64,000 nucleotides of DNA from positions 310,001 to 374,000 of the forward strand of contig JACJZH010000004.1 of NCBI GenBank assembly GCA_020635695.1, written 5' to 3'. The stretch comes from Flavobacteriales bacterium (GTDB lineage: Bacteria > Bacteroidota > Bacteroidia > Flavobacteriales_F > PHOS-HE28). Every line of letters begins with the position of its first letter. Position 1 is the stretch's first letter. The notes beneath the pieces were generated by a model. It searched no databases. It was not told the DNA's origin and saw only the letters and a program-made list of their open reading frames with translations. This document shows positions 50,342 through 59,026 of the stretch, in pieces. A program made the translations under genes and the position numbers.

Positions 50342-51223
50342 TCAGCTTCCCCGCACCTTGCGCACCATGGCCTCGATCGCGTCCCACATGCCGGGCTCCA
50401 CGGCCTCCAGCATGTTGAACTGACCTGCGCCCTGCAGCCATTCACCACCGTCGATGGTGACCACCTCACCATTGATGTACCCGGCAAAAGGGGACATCAG
50501 GTAGGTGACCAGGTCGGCCAGTTCGTGGTGCTCACCCATGCGCCCGAGCGGCACCTTCTTGGCCATGTCGAAGCGCTCGATCAGCTCGCCCGGCAGCAGC
50601 CGGCTCCAGGCTCCCTTGGTGGGGAACGGACCGGGGGCGATGGCGTTGCTCCGGATGCCGTATTTCGCCCACTCCACCGCGAGCGAACGCGTGAGGGCCA
50701 GCACACCGGCCTTGGCGCAGGCACTGGGCACCACGTAACCACTGCCCGTCCAGGCATAGGTGGTCACGATGTTCAGCACGGCCTTGTCGCGTTCCTTGGC
50801 GTCGATCCAGTGCTTTCCGAAGGCCATGGTGCAGTTCACCGTGCCCATGAGCACGATGTCGATGATCACTTCGAAGGCCTTGCTGGTGAGCCGTTCCGTG
50901 GGACTGATGAAGTTGCCGGCGGCGTTGTTCACCAGGCCATCACACCGGCCGAAACGATCGTGAACGGCCTTCACCAGGGCCTCCACCTCGGCATACTTGC
51001 GGATGTCGCAGGCCACGGGCAGCACCTTGCCACCGGTGGCCTCCTCCAATTCCCTGGCCGTGGTCTCCAGCACCTCCATCTTGCGGCTGGTGATGCAGAC
51101 CGAGGCACCCAGTTCCAGGAAGGCCTCGGCCATGCTTCGGCCCAGACCTGTTCCTCCTCCGGTCACCACGATCACCCGGTCCTTCAGGGCGCCTTCGCGC
51201 AGCATGCGTTGTTCAGTTGCCAT
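50342..51223 (-). CDS. SDR oxidoreductase, 2,4-dienoyl-CoA reductase-like
   Basis: A 293-aa classical SDR. NADPH site VIVVTGGGTGLGRSMAEAF. NNAAGN is present. Instead of the standard Ser-Tyr-Lys triad it shows TYAWTGSGYVVPSACAKAGV, matching the mitochondrial-type 2,4-dienoyl-CoA reductase, where Tyr lies earlier and Lys is in AKAG. It therefore probably helps degrade unsaturated fatty acids. Start 51223 or the Met seven residues in. Confidence in the subfamily is moderate to high. Confidence 0.85.
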   Translation of the reverse strand: MATEQRMLREGALKDRVIVVTGGGTGLGRSMAEAFLELGASVCITSRKMEVLETTARELEEATGGKVLPVACDIRKYAEVEALVKAVHDRFGRCDGLVNNAAGNFISPTERLTSKAFEVIIDIVLMGTVNCTMAFGKHWIDAKERDKAVLNIVTTYAWTGSGYVVPSACAKAGVLALTRSLAVEWAKYGIRSNAIAPGPFPTKGAWSRLLPGELIERFDMAKKVPLGRMGEHHELADLVTYLMSPFAGYINGEVVTIDGGEWLQGAGQFNMLEAVEPGMWDAIEAMVRKVRGS

Positions 51224-51232
51224 GTTCGTTGG

Positions 51233-52252
51233 TCAAGGTGCGTTGTGGCGGGCTGGGGCCCCGGGGGCGTTGCGTTCCTTCGGCTCGGGTGGCGGGGCAT
51301 CCCGCTCCACGGGCTTGGGCATTTCCTTCACCCCGCAGTGGGTGCGCATCAGATCCTCCACCTCGTTCCCATGCCGTGCGGAGAACCCCTGTTCCAGGGC
51401 CTGCCGGAAGTTGCGGCAGGCGGCGTCCGTGTCGCCGGCGTCCAAGGCGATGAGGCCCATGTTGCGATACACGTAAGGATTGCCCGGATTCTTCCGCCCG
51501 GCGAGCCGCACGTCCTTCATGGCCCCCTCCCGATCACCCAGCTTCAGCCTGCTGTAGCCCCGGTTGTTGAAGGCATAGCCGTAGTTCGGGTTCAGCTTGA
51601 TGGCCTTGTCGTAATCCGCGATGGCCCGCTGATGATGGCCCAGCATGGCGTGACCATAGCCCCGGCTGTTCCAGTTCACGGGGTCCTTCGGATCGAGCTC
51701 CACGGAACGTTCCAGGTCCGCCATGCCTGCGGCCGTGTCCCCGAGCAGCATCCTGAGGGTTCCCCGTTCGCGTAGCGCCTTCACGAGCGAAGGCCGAAGA
51801 CGAAGGGCCTGTTCCTGATGGTCCAGCGCCGAGGTCTCATCACCGGTCGCAGCTTCCACCAGGGCCAATTGATAGAACGCCTCCGGATCATCCTGGACCT
51901 GCACCGCGGAACGAAGGAGGAACAGGGCGCTGTCGTTGTTCCCCAGCGCGTGCCAGGCCTCGCCGGCCTCGCGGAGCCCGGCGCCCTTCTCCAACGGCAC
52001 GTCGGATCCCGATGCGATCCGCGCATCCGCCAGGGCCCGCTCCCATTCACCGATCCGGTTCAGGGCATCGGCGCGCAGGGCGTGGAACACGAGCGGGGCA
52101 TTCTCCTTCCGAAGGGCCTTGTCGCAGGCCCTCACCGCCTTGTAGGCCTTGCCATCATCCAAGGCCCGGCGTGCCTTCACCAGGTCCTTTTCACTCTGTG
52201 ACCAAAGCACAGCGGGTGTCAGCAGAAAGGCCAGGAGGACGGGACGGACCAT
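51233..52252 (-). CDS. Secreted TPR-repeat protein
   Basis: A 339-aa protein with a signal peptide (MVRPVLLAFLLTPAVLWSQ) and about eight TPR units across residues 20-310. Clear units are NWNSRGYGHAMLGHHQRAIA, DYDKAIKLNPNYGYAFNNRG and YRNMGLIALDAGDTDAACRN. The C-terminus is Pro-rich and disordered. It likely forms an envelope scaffold. TACCTTCG at 52259-52266 lies 6 bases before the ATG. Confidence 0.85.
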   Translation of the reverse strand: MVRPVLLAFLLTPAVLWSQSEKDLVKARRALDDGKAYKAVRACDKALRKENAPLVFHALRADALNRIGEWERALADARIASGSDVPLEKGAGLREAGEAWHALGNNDSALFLLRSAVQVQDDPEAFYQLALVEAATGDETSALDHQEQALRLRPSLVKALRERGTLRMLLGDTAAGMADLERSVELDPKDPVNWNSRGYGHAMLGHHQRAIADYDKAIKLNPNYGYAFNNRGYSRLKLGDREGAMKDVRLAGRKNPGNPYVYRNMGLIALDAGDTDAACRNFRQALEQGFSARHGNEVEDLMRTHCGVKEMPKPVERDAPPPEPKERNAPGAPARHNAP

Positions 52253-52258
52253 GCCCCG

Positions 52259-52266
52259 CGAAGGTA
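52259..52266 (-). promoter_or_regulatory. -7-like element TACCTTCG upstream of the TPR gene
   Basis: One mismatch to TAnnTTTG and only 6 bases before the ATG at 52252. It is back to back with the TACTTTTG element of the divergent gene at 52294. Confidence 0.45.
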
Positions 52267-52293
52267 CCCACGGCGCTGCTGTGGCCGGGGGAA

Positions 52294-52301
52294 TACTTTT
52301 G
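52294..52301 (+). promoter_or_regulatory. -7 element TACTTTTG, 4 bases before the start codon
   Basis: An exact TAnnTTTG match ending 4 bases before the ATG at 52306. Transcription would start at about the first base of the ATG, the clearest leaderless candidate in the window. Confidence 0.6.
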
Positions 52302-52305
52302 ACAC

Positions 52306-52740
52306 ATGGCCGTTGAAGGAACAGGCATGCGGCTCGAATATCCCGCCAAGGTGCTCCTGGCCTGGGGCGAGGCCATCAGCGGCCACACCGGGTTGCGCGA
52401 CTGGCTGATGAAGAACGGCTATCCCGAGCTGGGCATCTTCACCTTCGCCCTGCGGAACCAGCGCGAGGCCCGCCAATGGCTGATCGACAACGGCCACCCG
52501 CACCTCATGGCCGTGATCGGCGGTGTGGAAGGCGACCAGGGGGCACTGGCCTGGCTGGAGCGCCACCACTTGAACGTCCTGAAGCAGGTGGCTCTTGCAG
52601 GCGACGGGGACGAACAGGCCTTCCGCTGGCTGGTGGACCAGGAACACCGCGAACTGGCGGTGATCGCGAAGAAGATCCACAAGGTGAAGAGCGACCTGGA
52701 CGACGAGTACAGCGATTACCACAAGTACCCGCAGGCCTGA
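52306..52740 (+). CDS. Protein built from four 25-residue Trp-Leu repeats, function unknown
   Basis: A 144-aa protein with no family that I recognise. Trp-Leu pairs occur at residues 33-34, 58-59, 83-84 and 108-109, an exact 25-residue period. The repeat is roughly A-x-x-W-L-x-x-N-x-H-x-x-L with a following GD turn (RDWLMKNGYPELG; RQWLIDNGHPHLM; LAWLERHHLNVLK; FRWLVDQEHRELA). This would form a short alpha solenoid. The C-terminus is charged (KVKSDLDDEYSDYHKY). No signal peptide, so cytoplasmic. Confidence 0.75.
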   Translation: MAVEGTGMRLEYPAKVLLAWGEAISGHTGLRDWLMKNGYPELGIFTFALRNQREARQWLIDNGHPHLMAVIGGVEGDQGALAWLERHHLNVLKQVALAGDGDEQAFRWLVDQEHRELAVIAKKIHKVKSDLDDEYSDYHKYPQA

Positions 52741-52746
52741 GGGGCC

Positions 52747-53337
52747 TCAGTCCCCGGCCCCTTCATCCCGGCGACGGAGCCATTGCACCGCCATGCGCTC
52801 CAGCAGCACCGCATCGAACAACGCGTGCGCTGCCATGGGCGCGTACAGCCCCCACACCTCGGCCATCCAGCCGAAGCCGAGCATGAACACGGTGAGCAGG
52901 CCTCCGTACAGCAGGAGGCCCCGGTCGCGCGGGTCCAGGTAGCCGTGGATGGCCACGAACAGCACTGCGGTGAGCGGGATGCCCAGCCAGTGTTGGAGTG
53001 CTCCGCGGAAGAAGAGTTCCTCCCCCACCCCGGCGCACAGGCTCACCATCCAGCGGTCCAGCCGCCGTTGCACGTGCGGGCCCAGCAGGTCCACGTAACG
53101 GACACGCACCTGATGCAGCCGGTCCGTGTTGATCAGCGCCCAGGCCAGGGTGGCCATGAGCAACCCGATCCCCAGTCCTGCCACGGCCTGCCTGCGATGG
53201 CCCATGCCCCGCACGAGCACGTCCTGCAGGGAGCGCTCCTGCACCTCGGTGATCAGCAATGCCCCGCCCACCCCGAAGAACAGGATGGTCGCCAGTGCGA
53301 GCAGCGGCATCAGCCAGGGGCGGGGCCGTGCGCTCAT
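52747..53337 (-). CDS. CPBP-family intramembrane metalloprotease
   Basis: A 196-aa membrane protein of the CAAX-protease/bacteriocin-processing family. Motif 1 is GVGEELFFRGALQHW (EExxxR), motif 2 is FVAIHGYLD (His), and motif 3 is the late His in PMAAHALFDAV. All ligands for the metal and catalysis appear present. The start at 53337 overlaps the AAA+ gene stop (ATGA), so it is co-expressed with the AAA+/VWA pair. Substrate unknown. Confidence 0.85.
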   Translation of the reverse strand: MSARPRPWLMPLLALATILFFGVGGALLITEVQERSLQDVLVRGMGHRRQAVAGLGIGLLMATLAWALINTDRLHQVRVRYVDLLGPHVQRRLDRWMVSLCAGVGEELFFRGALQHWLGIPLTAVLFVAIHGYLDPRDRGLLLYGGLLTVFMLGFGWMAEVWGLYAPMAAHALFDAVLLERMAVQWLRRRDEGAGD

Positions 53338-54812
53338 GCTTCCTCGTCCTCCTCGCCGGGCTGGAACATGGCACTGAACAGGTCGCCGAACCGCATGCCG
53401 CGGTCCAGCAGCGAACGGCCCAGCCGGCTGTGCTCGGCCAGCCCGTGCAGCACGAACTCCGACCACAACAGCAGTTCCTCCTCGTCCAGGTAGGCATGGC
53501 GTTCCTTCACCAGCTCGGAAAGCCCCGGCACCGCCTTCAGCAGGTCCGCATGGGCCCGATCGGGCTGGTCCAGCAGCAGATCGGCCTCGTGGCTCTCAAA
53601 GTGGGCGAGTGTGTCCGCGTAGGGGTCCACCATGCCTTCCTTCCGCTTGCGGGCGGGATCGGGGAAGAGCTCCGAGAACGTGTTGCGCAGAGCGAGCCCG
53701 ATCAGGTGGTGGGCCACCTTCTCGGGACCCTCCTGCTCGCCTTCGTACACCAGTTCCACCTTGCCGGTGATGGCGGGCACCACGGCGAAAAGATCTCCGA
53801 TGCGAGCCACCGTGCGCTCCTCCCCATTGATCAGGGCCCGGCGCTCGGCGGCGCTGATCACGCTCTCGAGCGCACTGATCGTAAGGCGGGCGCTCACGCC
53901 GCTCTTCTGGTCCACGTACTCGCTTTCCCGGGCCTCCACCGCGATCCGCTCCACCAGCACCCGCACCAGGTCCGGCACCCGCACCCGGGTCCGCTGCTCC
54001 TCCGGTGAACGGAGCTCCTGCTCGGTGATGCGCATGCCCAGCTCGATGGTGCGCGGGTAGTGCGTGAGCACCTGGCTCTGGATGCGGTCCTTCAACGGGG
54101 TGATGATGGCGCCCCGGTTGGTGTAGTCCTCCGGGTTGGCGGTGAACACGAACTGGATGTCCAAGGGCAGGCGCAGCTTGAAGCCGCGGATCTGCACATC
54201 GCCCTCCTGCAGGATGTTGAACAGGGCCACCTGGATCCTGGGCTGCAGGTCGGGCAGTTCGTTGATGACGAAGATGCCCCGGTGGCTGCGCGGCACCAGG
54301 CCGAAGTGGATGACGCGTTCGTCGCTGTAGTCCAGCTTCAGGTTGGCGGCCTTGATGGGGTCGCTGTCGCCGATCAGGTCGGCCACGGTGACGTCGGGCG
54401 TGGCCAGCTTCTCCGTGTAGCGCTCATCGCGGTGCACCCAGGCGATGGGGGTGTCATCACCACGTTCAGCGAGCAGGTCCCTGGCTTGGCGGGTGATGGG
54501 CCGCAGGGGATCATCATGCAGTTCGCTGCCGGCCACCACGGGCATCCATTCGTCCAGCAGCTGCACCAGGCCCCGGGCCATGCGGGTCTTGGCCTGCCCG
54601 CGCAGCCCCAGCAGGTTGATGCTATGCCCGGCCAGGATGGCGCGCTCCAGGGCCGGCAGCACGGTGTCCTCGTAGCCGTGGATGCCCTCGAACACGGGCT
54701 TTCCATCGCGCAGGCGCTGCACGAGGTTGTCGCGCAGTTCCTGCTTCACGCTGCGGCTCTGCCAGCCGCTTTGCTTCAACTGTCCGAGGGTGGTGATGTC
54801 AGGTCGGTCCAT
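53334..54812 (-). CDS. AAA+ ATPase, magnesium-chelatase (BchI)/MoxR-like
   Basis: A 492-aa AAA+ protein. The P-loop reads NLLGLRGQAKTRMARGL, with Ala in place of the usual second Gly position. Walker B is GIFVINELPDL, with Asn-Glu rather than Asp-Glu. FTANPEDYTNRGAIITPLKD is the sensor/loop region of BchI-type proteins. The C-terminal 190 residues are specific. It forms the motor of a chelatase-like complex with the VWA protein encoded 42 bases upstream. ATG at 54812 chosen over an upstream TTG. Confidence 0.85.
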   Translation of the reverse strand: MDRPDITTLGQLKQSGWQSRSVKQELRDNLVQRLRDGKPVFEGIHGYEDTVLPALERAILAGHSINLLGLRGQAKTRMARGLVQLLDEWMPVVAGSELHDDPLRPITRQARDLLAERGDDTPIAWVHRDERYTEKLATPDVTVADLIGDSDPIKAANLKLDYSDERVIHFGLVPRSHRGIFVINELPDLQPRIQVALFNILQEGDVQIRGFKLRLPLDIQFVFTANPEDYTNRGAIITPLKDRIQSQVLTHYPRTIELGMRITEQELRSPEEQRTRVRVPDLVRVLVERIAVEARESEYVDQKSGVSARLTISALESVISAAERRALINGEERTVARIGDLFAVVPAITGKVELVYEGEQEGPEKVAHHLIGLALRNTFSELFPDPARKRKEGMVDPYADTLAHFESHEADLLLDQPDRAHADLLKAVPGLSELVKERHAYLDEEELLLWSEFVLHGLAEHSRLGRSLLDRGMRFGDLFSAMFQPGEEDEEA

Positions 54813-54854
54813 GTTCGATCGGTCGACCAAGGCGGTCGACGGTGTGGGTGATGT

Positions 54855-55946
54855 TCAGGAAGCTCTCCGGGAGGCGGCATGATCGCGGAAGACCATGTCG
54901 GCCAGACCCTTGAGCCCGGTGTAGAAGGCCCGGCCCTGGTTCACCTCGGTGAAGCGCTCGATGAAGCGCTGGAGGTAGGGATCGCGGGCGATCATGAAGG
55001 TGGTGATGGGGATGCCGGCCTTGCGGGCGCGGGCGGCGGCATCGAGGGTGCGGCCCACGATCAGGTCGTCCAGGCCGAAGCTGTTCATGTAATAGTCGCC
55101 GTCCTTGCGGATGCAGCTGGGCTTGCCATCGGTGATCATCACGATGCGGCGCTCACGCACCTTGCGCCGGCGGAGGATGTCCATGGCGAGCTCCAACCCG
55201 GCCACGGTGTTGGTGTGGTACGGCCCCACCTGCAGGTAGGGCAGGTCCTTGAGGCTCACCTGCCAGGCGTCGTTGCCGAAGACCACGATGTCCAGGGTGT
55301 CCTTCGGGTAGCGCCGTTTGATGAGCTCGGCCAGGGCCATGGCCACCTTCTTGGCCGGGGTGATGCGGTCCTCGCCGTAAAGGATCATCGAGTGGCTGAT
55401 GTCGATCATGAGCACCGTGGCGCATGCGCTCTTGTGCTCGGTCTCCACCACCTCGAGGTCGCCCTCGGTCAGCTGCAGGTCATCAATGCCGCGCTGCTGG
55501 GCGTTGCGGATGCTGTCGCTCATGGCCACCTGCTCGATGTTGTCGCCGAAGCGGAACCCCCGCCGATCGCTGGTGGGCTCGTCGCCGCGTCCCGTGCGCC
55601 TGACCCCGTGGTCGCCGACATCGGAACGCTTCAACTTCCCGAAGACCTGCTCCAGGGCGCGCTGACGCAGGAGCTGTTCCGCCTTGCCGGTGAGCGGGGT
55701 GCGGCCACCTTTCCGGGGCCGGTCGCCGATGATGCCGTGCTTCCGCAGGTCGTCGCGGAAGTCCTTCATGGAATAGCCTTCGGGGAACACGTCGTGTTCC
55801 TTGTCCAGTTCCTGCATCCAGTCCAGGGCCTCCTCCACATCGCCGCTGGTGTGGGTGAGCAGTTCCAGGAACAGGGGCAGCAACCGCTCGAAGGGGGTGC
55901 GGTCGTCGCGGGGTGGGATGTAGCGGCTGAAGCGTACGCCGAGCAT
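54855..55946 (-). CDS. VWA-domain protein (BchD-like MIDAS)
   Basis: A 363-aa protein. The N-terminal 160 residues are helical and charged, with an unstructured linker (RRTGRGDEPTSDRR). The von Willebrand A domain starts ATVLMIDISHSMILYGEDR, giving an intact MIDAS D-x-S-x-S. Further metal-site residues are in YHTNTVAGLELAMDIL and MITDGKPSC. It partners with the AAA+ ATPase, as in MoxR/VWA and chelatase systems. TACCTTTT at 55963-55970 is its -7 element. Confidence 0.88.
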   Translation of the reverse strand: MLGVRFSRYIPPRDDRTPFERLLPLFLELLTHTSGDVEEALDWMQELDKEHDVFPEGYSMKDFRDDLRKHGIIGDRPRKGGRTPLTGKAEQLLRQRALEQVFGKLKRSDVGDHGVRRTGRGDEPTSDRRGFRFGDNIEQVAMSDSIRNAQQRGIDDLQLTEGDLEVVETEHKSACATVLMIDISHSMILYGEDRITPAKKVAMALAELIKRRYPKDTLDIVVFGNDAWQVSLKDLPYLQVGPYHTNTVAGLELAMDILRRRKVRERRIVMITDGKPSCIRKDGDYYMNSFGLDDLIVGRTLDAAARARKAGIPITTFMIARDPYLQRFIERFTEVNQGRAFYTGLKGLADMVFRDHAASRRAS

Positions 55947-55962
55947 GGTCCGGAAGGCCCCG

Positions 55963-55982
55963 AAAAGGTAGCCCTACTTTTG
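55963..55982. promoter_or_regulatory. Divergent pair of -7 elements
   Basis: TACCTTTT on the minus strand (55963-55970) serves the VWA gene and TACTTTTG on the plus strand (55975-55982) serves the MscS gene. Only 4 bases separate them, so the two polymerases would compete. Confidence 0.5.
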
Positions 55983-55994
55983 CAACGCGCGACC

Positions 55995-57296
55995 ATGTCC
56001 CTTGTTCTCCAGGTACCTTCCGGCATCAGCGATGCTGGCCTCCAGCTCGAGGCCTGGGTGGACGATGTGCTGGGCCGCGCCGCCGACACGGGCTCGCTGC
56101 TGCATGAGAGCATCCTGCTCGGGATCGTACTGCTGGTCGGCCTGGGCGTCTGGTGGGCGCTGAGGCTCTTCCTGATCAAGGTGCTCTACCCGCTGATCGT
56201 GCACAGCCACACGAAGTGGGATGATGCGCTGATCGAGAAGCGCTTCTTCCGCAAGCTCACCAAGTTGGCTCCGATGCTCCTGGTGTACCTGATGCTCCCG
56301 GCCATCCTGCACCGGCACCCGGGCACGCTGGACATCCTCCTGACGGCCTTCTCCGTGCTGATCGTGCTCACCGTGCTGCAGGCCTTCTTCGCCGCGATGA
56401 ACGCCACGCGCGACGTGTTCTCCAAGCTGGAGAAGTATCGCGACAAGCCGGTGGCCAGCTACACGCAGCTGGCCAAGATCATCGGTGCGATCATCGCCGG
56501 GGTCATCGTGATCTCCCTGGTCTTCGACCGGAACCCGATCTACATCTTCAGCGCCATGGGCGCGGCCAGCGCGGTGCTGCTGCTCATCTTCAAGGATTCC
56601 ATCCTGGGCTTCGTGGCCAGCGTTCAGCTGAGCGTGAACGACATGGTGCACGTGGGCGACTGGGTGCAGCTGGACAAGTACGGTGCTGATGGGGAGGTGG
56701 AGGAGATCACCCTCACCACCATCAAGGTGCACAACTGGGACAAGACCTTCACCACGGTGCCCACCTATGCCTTCATCTCCGATGCGGTGAAGAACTGGCG
56801 GGGCATGGAGGAGAGCGGTGGGCGCAGGATCAAGCGGGCGCTCTTCATCAAGGCGGGCAGCATCCGCTTCTGCACGGAGGAGGACCTGCAACGCTACGAG
56901 CGCTACGACCTCGCGCGCGACTATGTGAAGGGCACGCAGGACGAAGTGGCCCGCTTCAACGCCGACCGGGGTGTGGACACCAGCCTTCCGATCAACGGGC
57001 GCAACCAGACCAACGTGGGCATCTTCCGCGCCTATGCCTTGGCCTACCTGAAGCAGGAGGACCGGATCAACCAGGACATGACGCTGATGGTGCGCCAGCT
57101 GGACCCCACTCCCCAGGGGCTTCCGTTGGAGGTCTACTGCTTCAGTGCCGACAAGAGCTGGGTGAACTTCGAGATGCTGGCCTCCGACATCTTCGACCAC
57201 CTGCTGGCCGCCGCGCCCTGGTTCGACCTGGAGGTGTTCCAGAGCCCCACGGGATCGGACATCACCGCCGCGGTGAAAGCGGCCGCCGGAACGTGA
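55995..57296 (+). CDS. MscS-family mechanosensitive ion channel (YbdG-like)
   Basis: A 433-aa inner-membrane protein with about five helices (for example ILLGIVLLVGLGVWWALRLF and ILLTAFSVLIVLTVLQAFFA). The pore/TM3 and beta domain are typical: GAASAVLLLIFKDSILGFVA, VNDMVHVGDWVQLDKYGADG, VEEITLTTIKVHNWDKTFTT. The cytoplasmic part is long, as in YbdG/MscM. It protects against osmotic downshock. ATG 12 bases after a perfect TACTTTTG. Followed by an intrinsic terminator. Confidence 0.93.
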   Translation: MSLVLQVPSGISDAGLQLEAWVDDVLGRAADTGSLLHESILLGIVLLVGLGVWWALRLFLIKVLYPLIVHSHTKWDDALIEKRFFRKLTKLAPMLLVYLMLPAILHRHPGTLDILLTAFSVLIVLTVLQAFFAAMNATRDVFSKLEKYRDKPVASYTQLAKIIGAIIAGVIVISLVFDRNPIYIFSAMGAASAVLLLIFKDSILGFVASVQLSVNDMVHVGDWVQLDKYGADGEVEEITLTTIKVHNWDKTFTTVPTYAFISDAVKNWRGMEESGGRRIKRALFIKAGSIRFCTEEDLQRYERYDLARDYVKGTQDEVARFNADRGVDTSLPINGRNQTNVGIFRAYALAYLKQEDRINQDMTLMVRQLDPTPQGLPLEVYCFSADKSWVNFEMLASDIFDHLLAAAPWFDLEVFQSPTGSDITAAVKAAAGT

Positions 57297-57324
57297 GAAG
57301 GCCCGCACAGCGGCGGGCCTTCTC
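57295..57324. terminator. Intrinsic terminator between convergent genes
   Basis: A 12-bp GC-rich stem (gagaaggcccgc with gcgggccttctc) and 6-base loop. It begins at the end of the MscS gene and serves the convergent gene ending at 57343 as well. Confidence 0.8.
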
Positions 57325-57342
57325 GTTCAGGGCACGTTCCGT

Positions 57343-58326
57343 TCAGCGGATGATGAGGCGCTTGGTACCGGTCTCGCCGGCCTCGTTCCGGATGCGCAAC
57401 ACATAGAGACCGGCAGGCTGGCCGGCGATGTCCACCACGTCGCGGTGCACACCGGGCGCGCGTTGGCCCAGCTCCTGCACCTGCACCGTGCGGCCGGTGG
57501 CATCCACCAGTTCCAGGGTGAGGCGTCCGGATGCCCCGTACACCACTTCGATGCGGTCGCTGGCCGGATTGGGGAACACATCGATGCCGATGTCCTGCGT
57601 CAGGGCCTCCGCGATGCCCACGGCGCTGCCGTCCAGCCACTGCGTGCGCTGGTCGTTCACCGTGATCAGCGTGGTGATCGTGTAGTCACCGATCTGCACC
57701 AGCGGTGCATGCAGTCCGGGCTTGTAGAAGAAGTCGGTGATGAAGTCGTAGTCGATGTTGACGATGGTCTGATCGGTATAGTCCTCCACCAGCCTTACGC
57801 GCAGCACATTGTTCACCGTGCCGAAGGGCATGACCACCGACCCGAAGCCGTCGGCGTTGCCGGTGACCGACCCGGACCTGTTCACCGGAAAGCCGGAGCT
57901 CGAGAAGCTGGCGGCCAGGTTGTCGCTCCAGGTGGTGCCAAAGCTGCAGGGCACCTGAAGCCATTGCTCCGGATCCTGGTAGGGCACGAGGATCCCGTCA
58001 GCGTCCACGCCCAGCAGGAGCATGTCCGTTCCGGAGGTCTGGAAATAGGTGTAGCTGTTGTCCTGGTACTGGGCCACGGTGGCCCCGGGGAAGCTCGCGG
58101 CCATGGGCGTACCGGCCGGGTCCACGAACTGGATGGTCTCGGAGCTGTCGGCGGACAAGGTGCTGAAGTCCCAGGTCATGTTGGAACCGCCGGAGGTGGC
58201 CACGTAGGGCCCGTAGTTGATCAGGAACTGGTCGCCCGGCACGGGCATGTCCGCCTGGGTCATCGTCTGGGCCGACAGACCCAAGGGGATCAGTGCTGAG
58301 ATCGAAAGTGCGTACAGAGGCTTCAT
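57343..58326 (-). CDS. Secreted protein with T9SS type A sorting domain
   Basis: A 327-aa protein. The signal peptide is MKPLYALSISALIPLGLSAQ. The beta-rich body (residues 20-240) is not recognised. Residues about 250-327 form the type A C-terminal domain: IDVFPNPASDRIEVVY, LELVDATGRTVQ, AGLYVLRI and the final KRLIIR. It is exported by the type IX system and probably fixed to the cell surface. The Met at 58326 starts the signal peptide; the open frame above is a shadow. Confidence 0.9.
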   Translation of the reverse strand: MKPLYALSISALIPLGLSAQTMTQADMPVPGDQFLINYGPYVATSGGSNMTWDFSTLSADSSETIQFVDPAGTPMAASFPGATVAQYQDNSYTYFQTSGTDMLLLGVDADGILVPYQDPEQWLQVPCSFGTTWSDNLAASFSSSGFPVNRSGSVTGNADGFGSVVMPFGTVNNVLRVRLVEDYTDQTIVNIDYDFITDFFYKPGLHAPLVQIGDYTITTLITVNDQRTQWLDGSAVGIAEALTQDIGIDVFPNPASDRIEVVYGASGRLTLELVDATGRTVQVQELGQRAPGVHRDVVDIAGQPAGLYVLRIRNEAGETGTKRLIIR

Positions 58327-58449
58327 GGAAGGAAGGGTTTGAATGAAGCCGCAAACAACTCCGGAACGCAGGGCCGGGCCATGGGGCGTTCTCCGTGATC
58401 GCCTACGGTGATCACCGTGATCCGATCGCCGGGTGCGATCTTTGCGGCC

Positions 58450-59025
58450 ATGGTCCTCACCGCCACGCGTCCGATGCCCCTGGGAGGGGAAGCCCCCCCG
58501 TTCGAATTGCCGGAACCCTTGACCGGAGGCACCACAGGGCTCTCCGCGGTGCGCGGTGAACAAGGCACGGTCGTGCTCTTCATCTGCAACCACTGCCCCT
58601 ACGTGCTGCATGTGATCGACCAACTGGTTGATGTGGCCGGCGACTACGGTCCCCGCGGCATCGGCTTCGTGGCCATCAGTTCCAACAGCGTGGACAGCCA
58701 CCCCCAGGACGGCCCGGAGCACATGGCGGTCTTCGCCACCGAGCACGGCCTCCCCTTCCCCTACCTGTACGACGAGGACCAGTCGGTCGCCCGGGCGTAC
58801 GATGCGGCCTGCACGCCGGACATCTTCGTGTACGACCGCGAGCTCCGTTCCGTGTACCGCGGGCGGTTGGACGGCTCCCGGCCGGGCAATGACGTGCCCG
58901 TGGACGGCCGCGACCTGCGTGCCGCCCTGGAGGCGCTCCTGAACGGGGCTGCGATGCCGTCGCCCCAACTGCCCTCCATGGGCTGCAACATCAAATGGAA
59001 GCCCGGCAACGAGCCGGCGCAGTGA
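58450..59025 (+). CDS. Thioredoxin-like (AhpC/TSA-type) protein
   Basis: A 191-aa thioredoxin-fold protein. The active site reads VLFICNHCPYVLHV, a CxxC (CNHC), and the cis-Pro loop is CTPDIFVYD. This subgroup, with CNHCPYV, is widespread as a redoxin of unknown partner. No signal peptide, so cytoplasmic. GATCTTTG at 58437-58444 lies 5 bases before the ATG. It forms a run with the next two genes (gaps of 1 base each). Confidence 0.88.
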   Translation: MVLTATRPMPLGGEAPPFELPEPLTGGTTGLSAVRGEQGTVVLFICNHCPYVLHVIDQLVDVAGDYGPRGIGFVAISSNSVDSHPQDGPEHMAVFATEHGLPFPYLYDEDQSVARAYDAACTPDIFVYDRELRSVYRGRLDGSRPGNDVPVDGRDLRAALEALLNGAAMPSPQLPSMGCNIKWKPGNEPAQ

Positions 59026-59026
59026 C

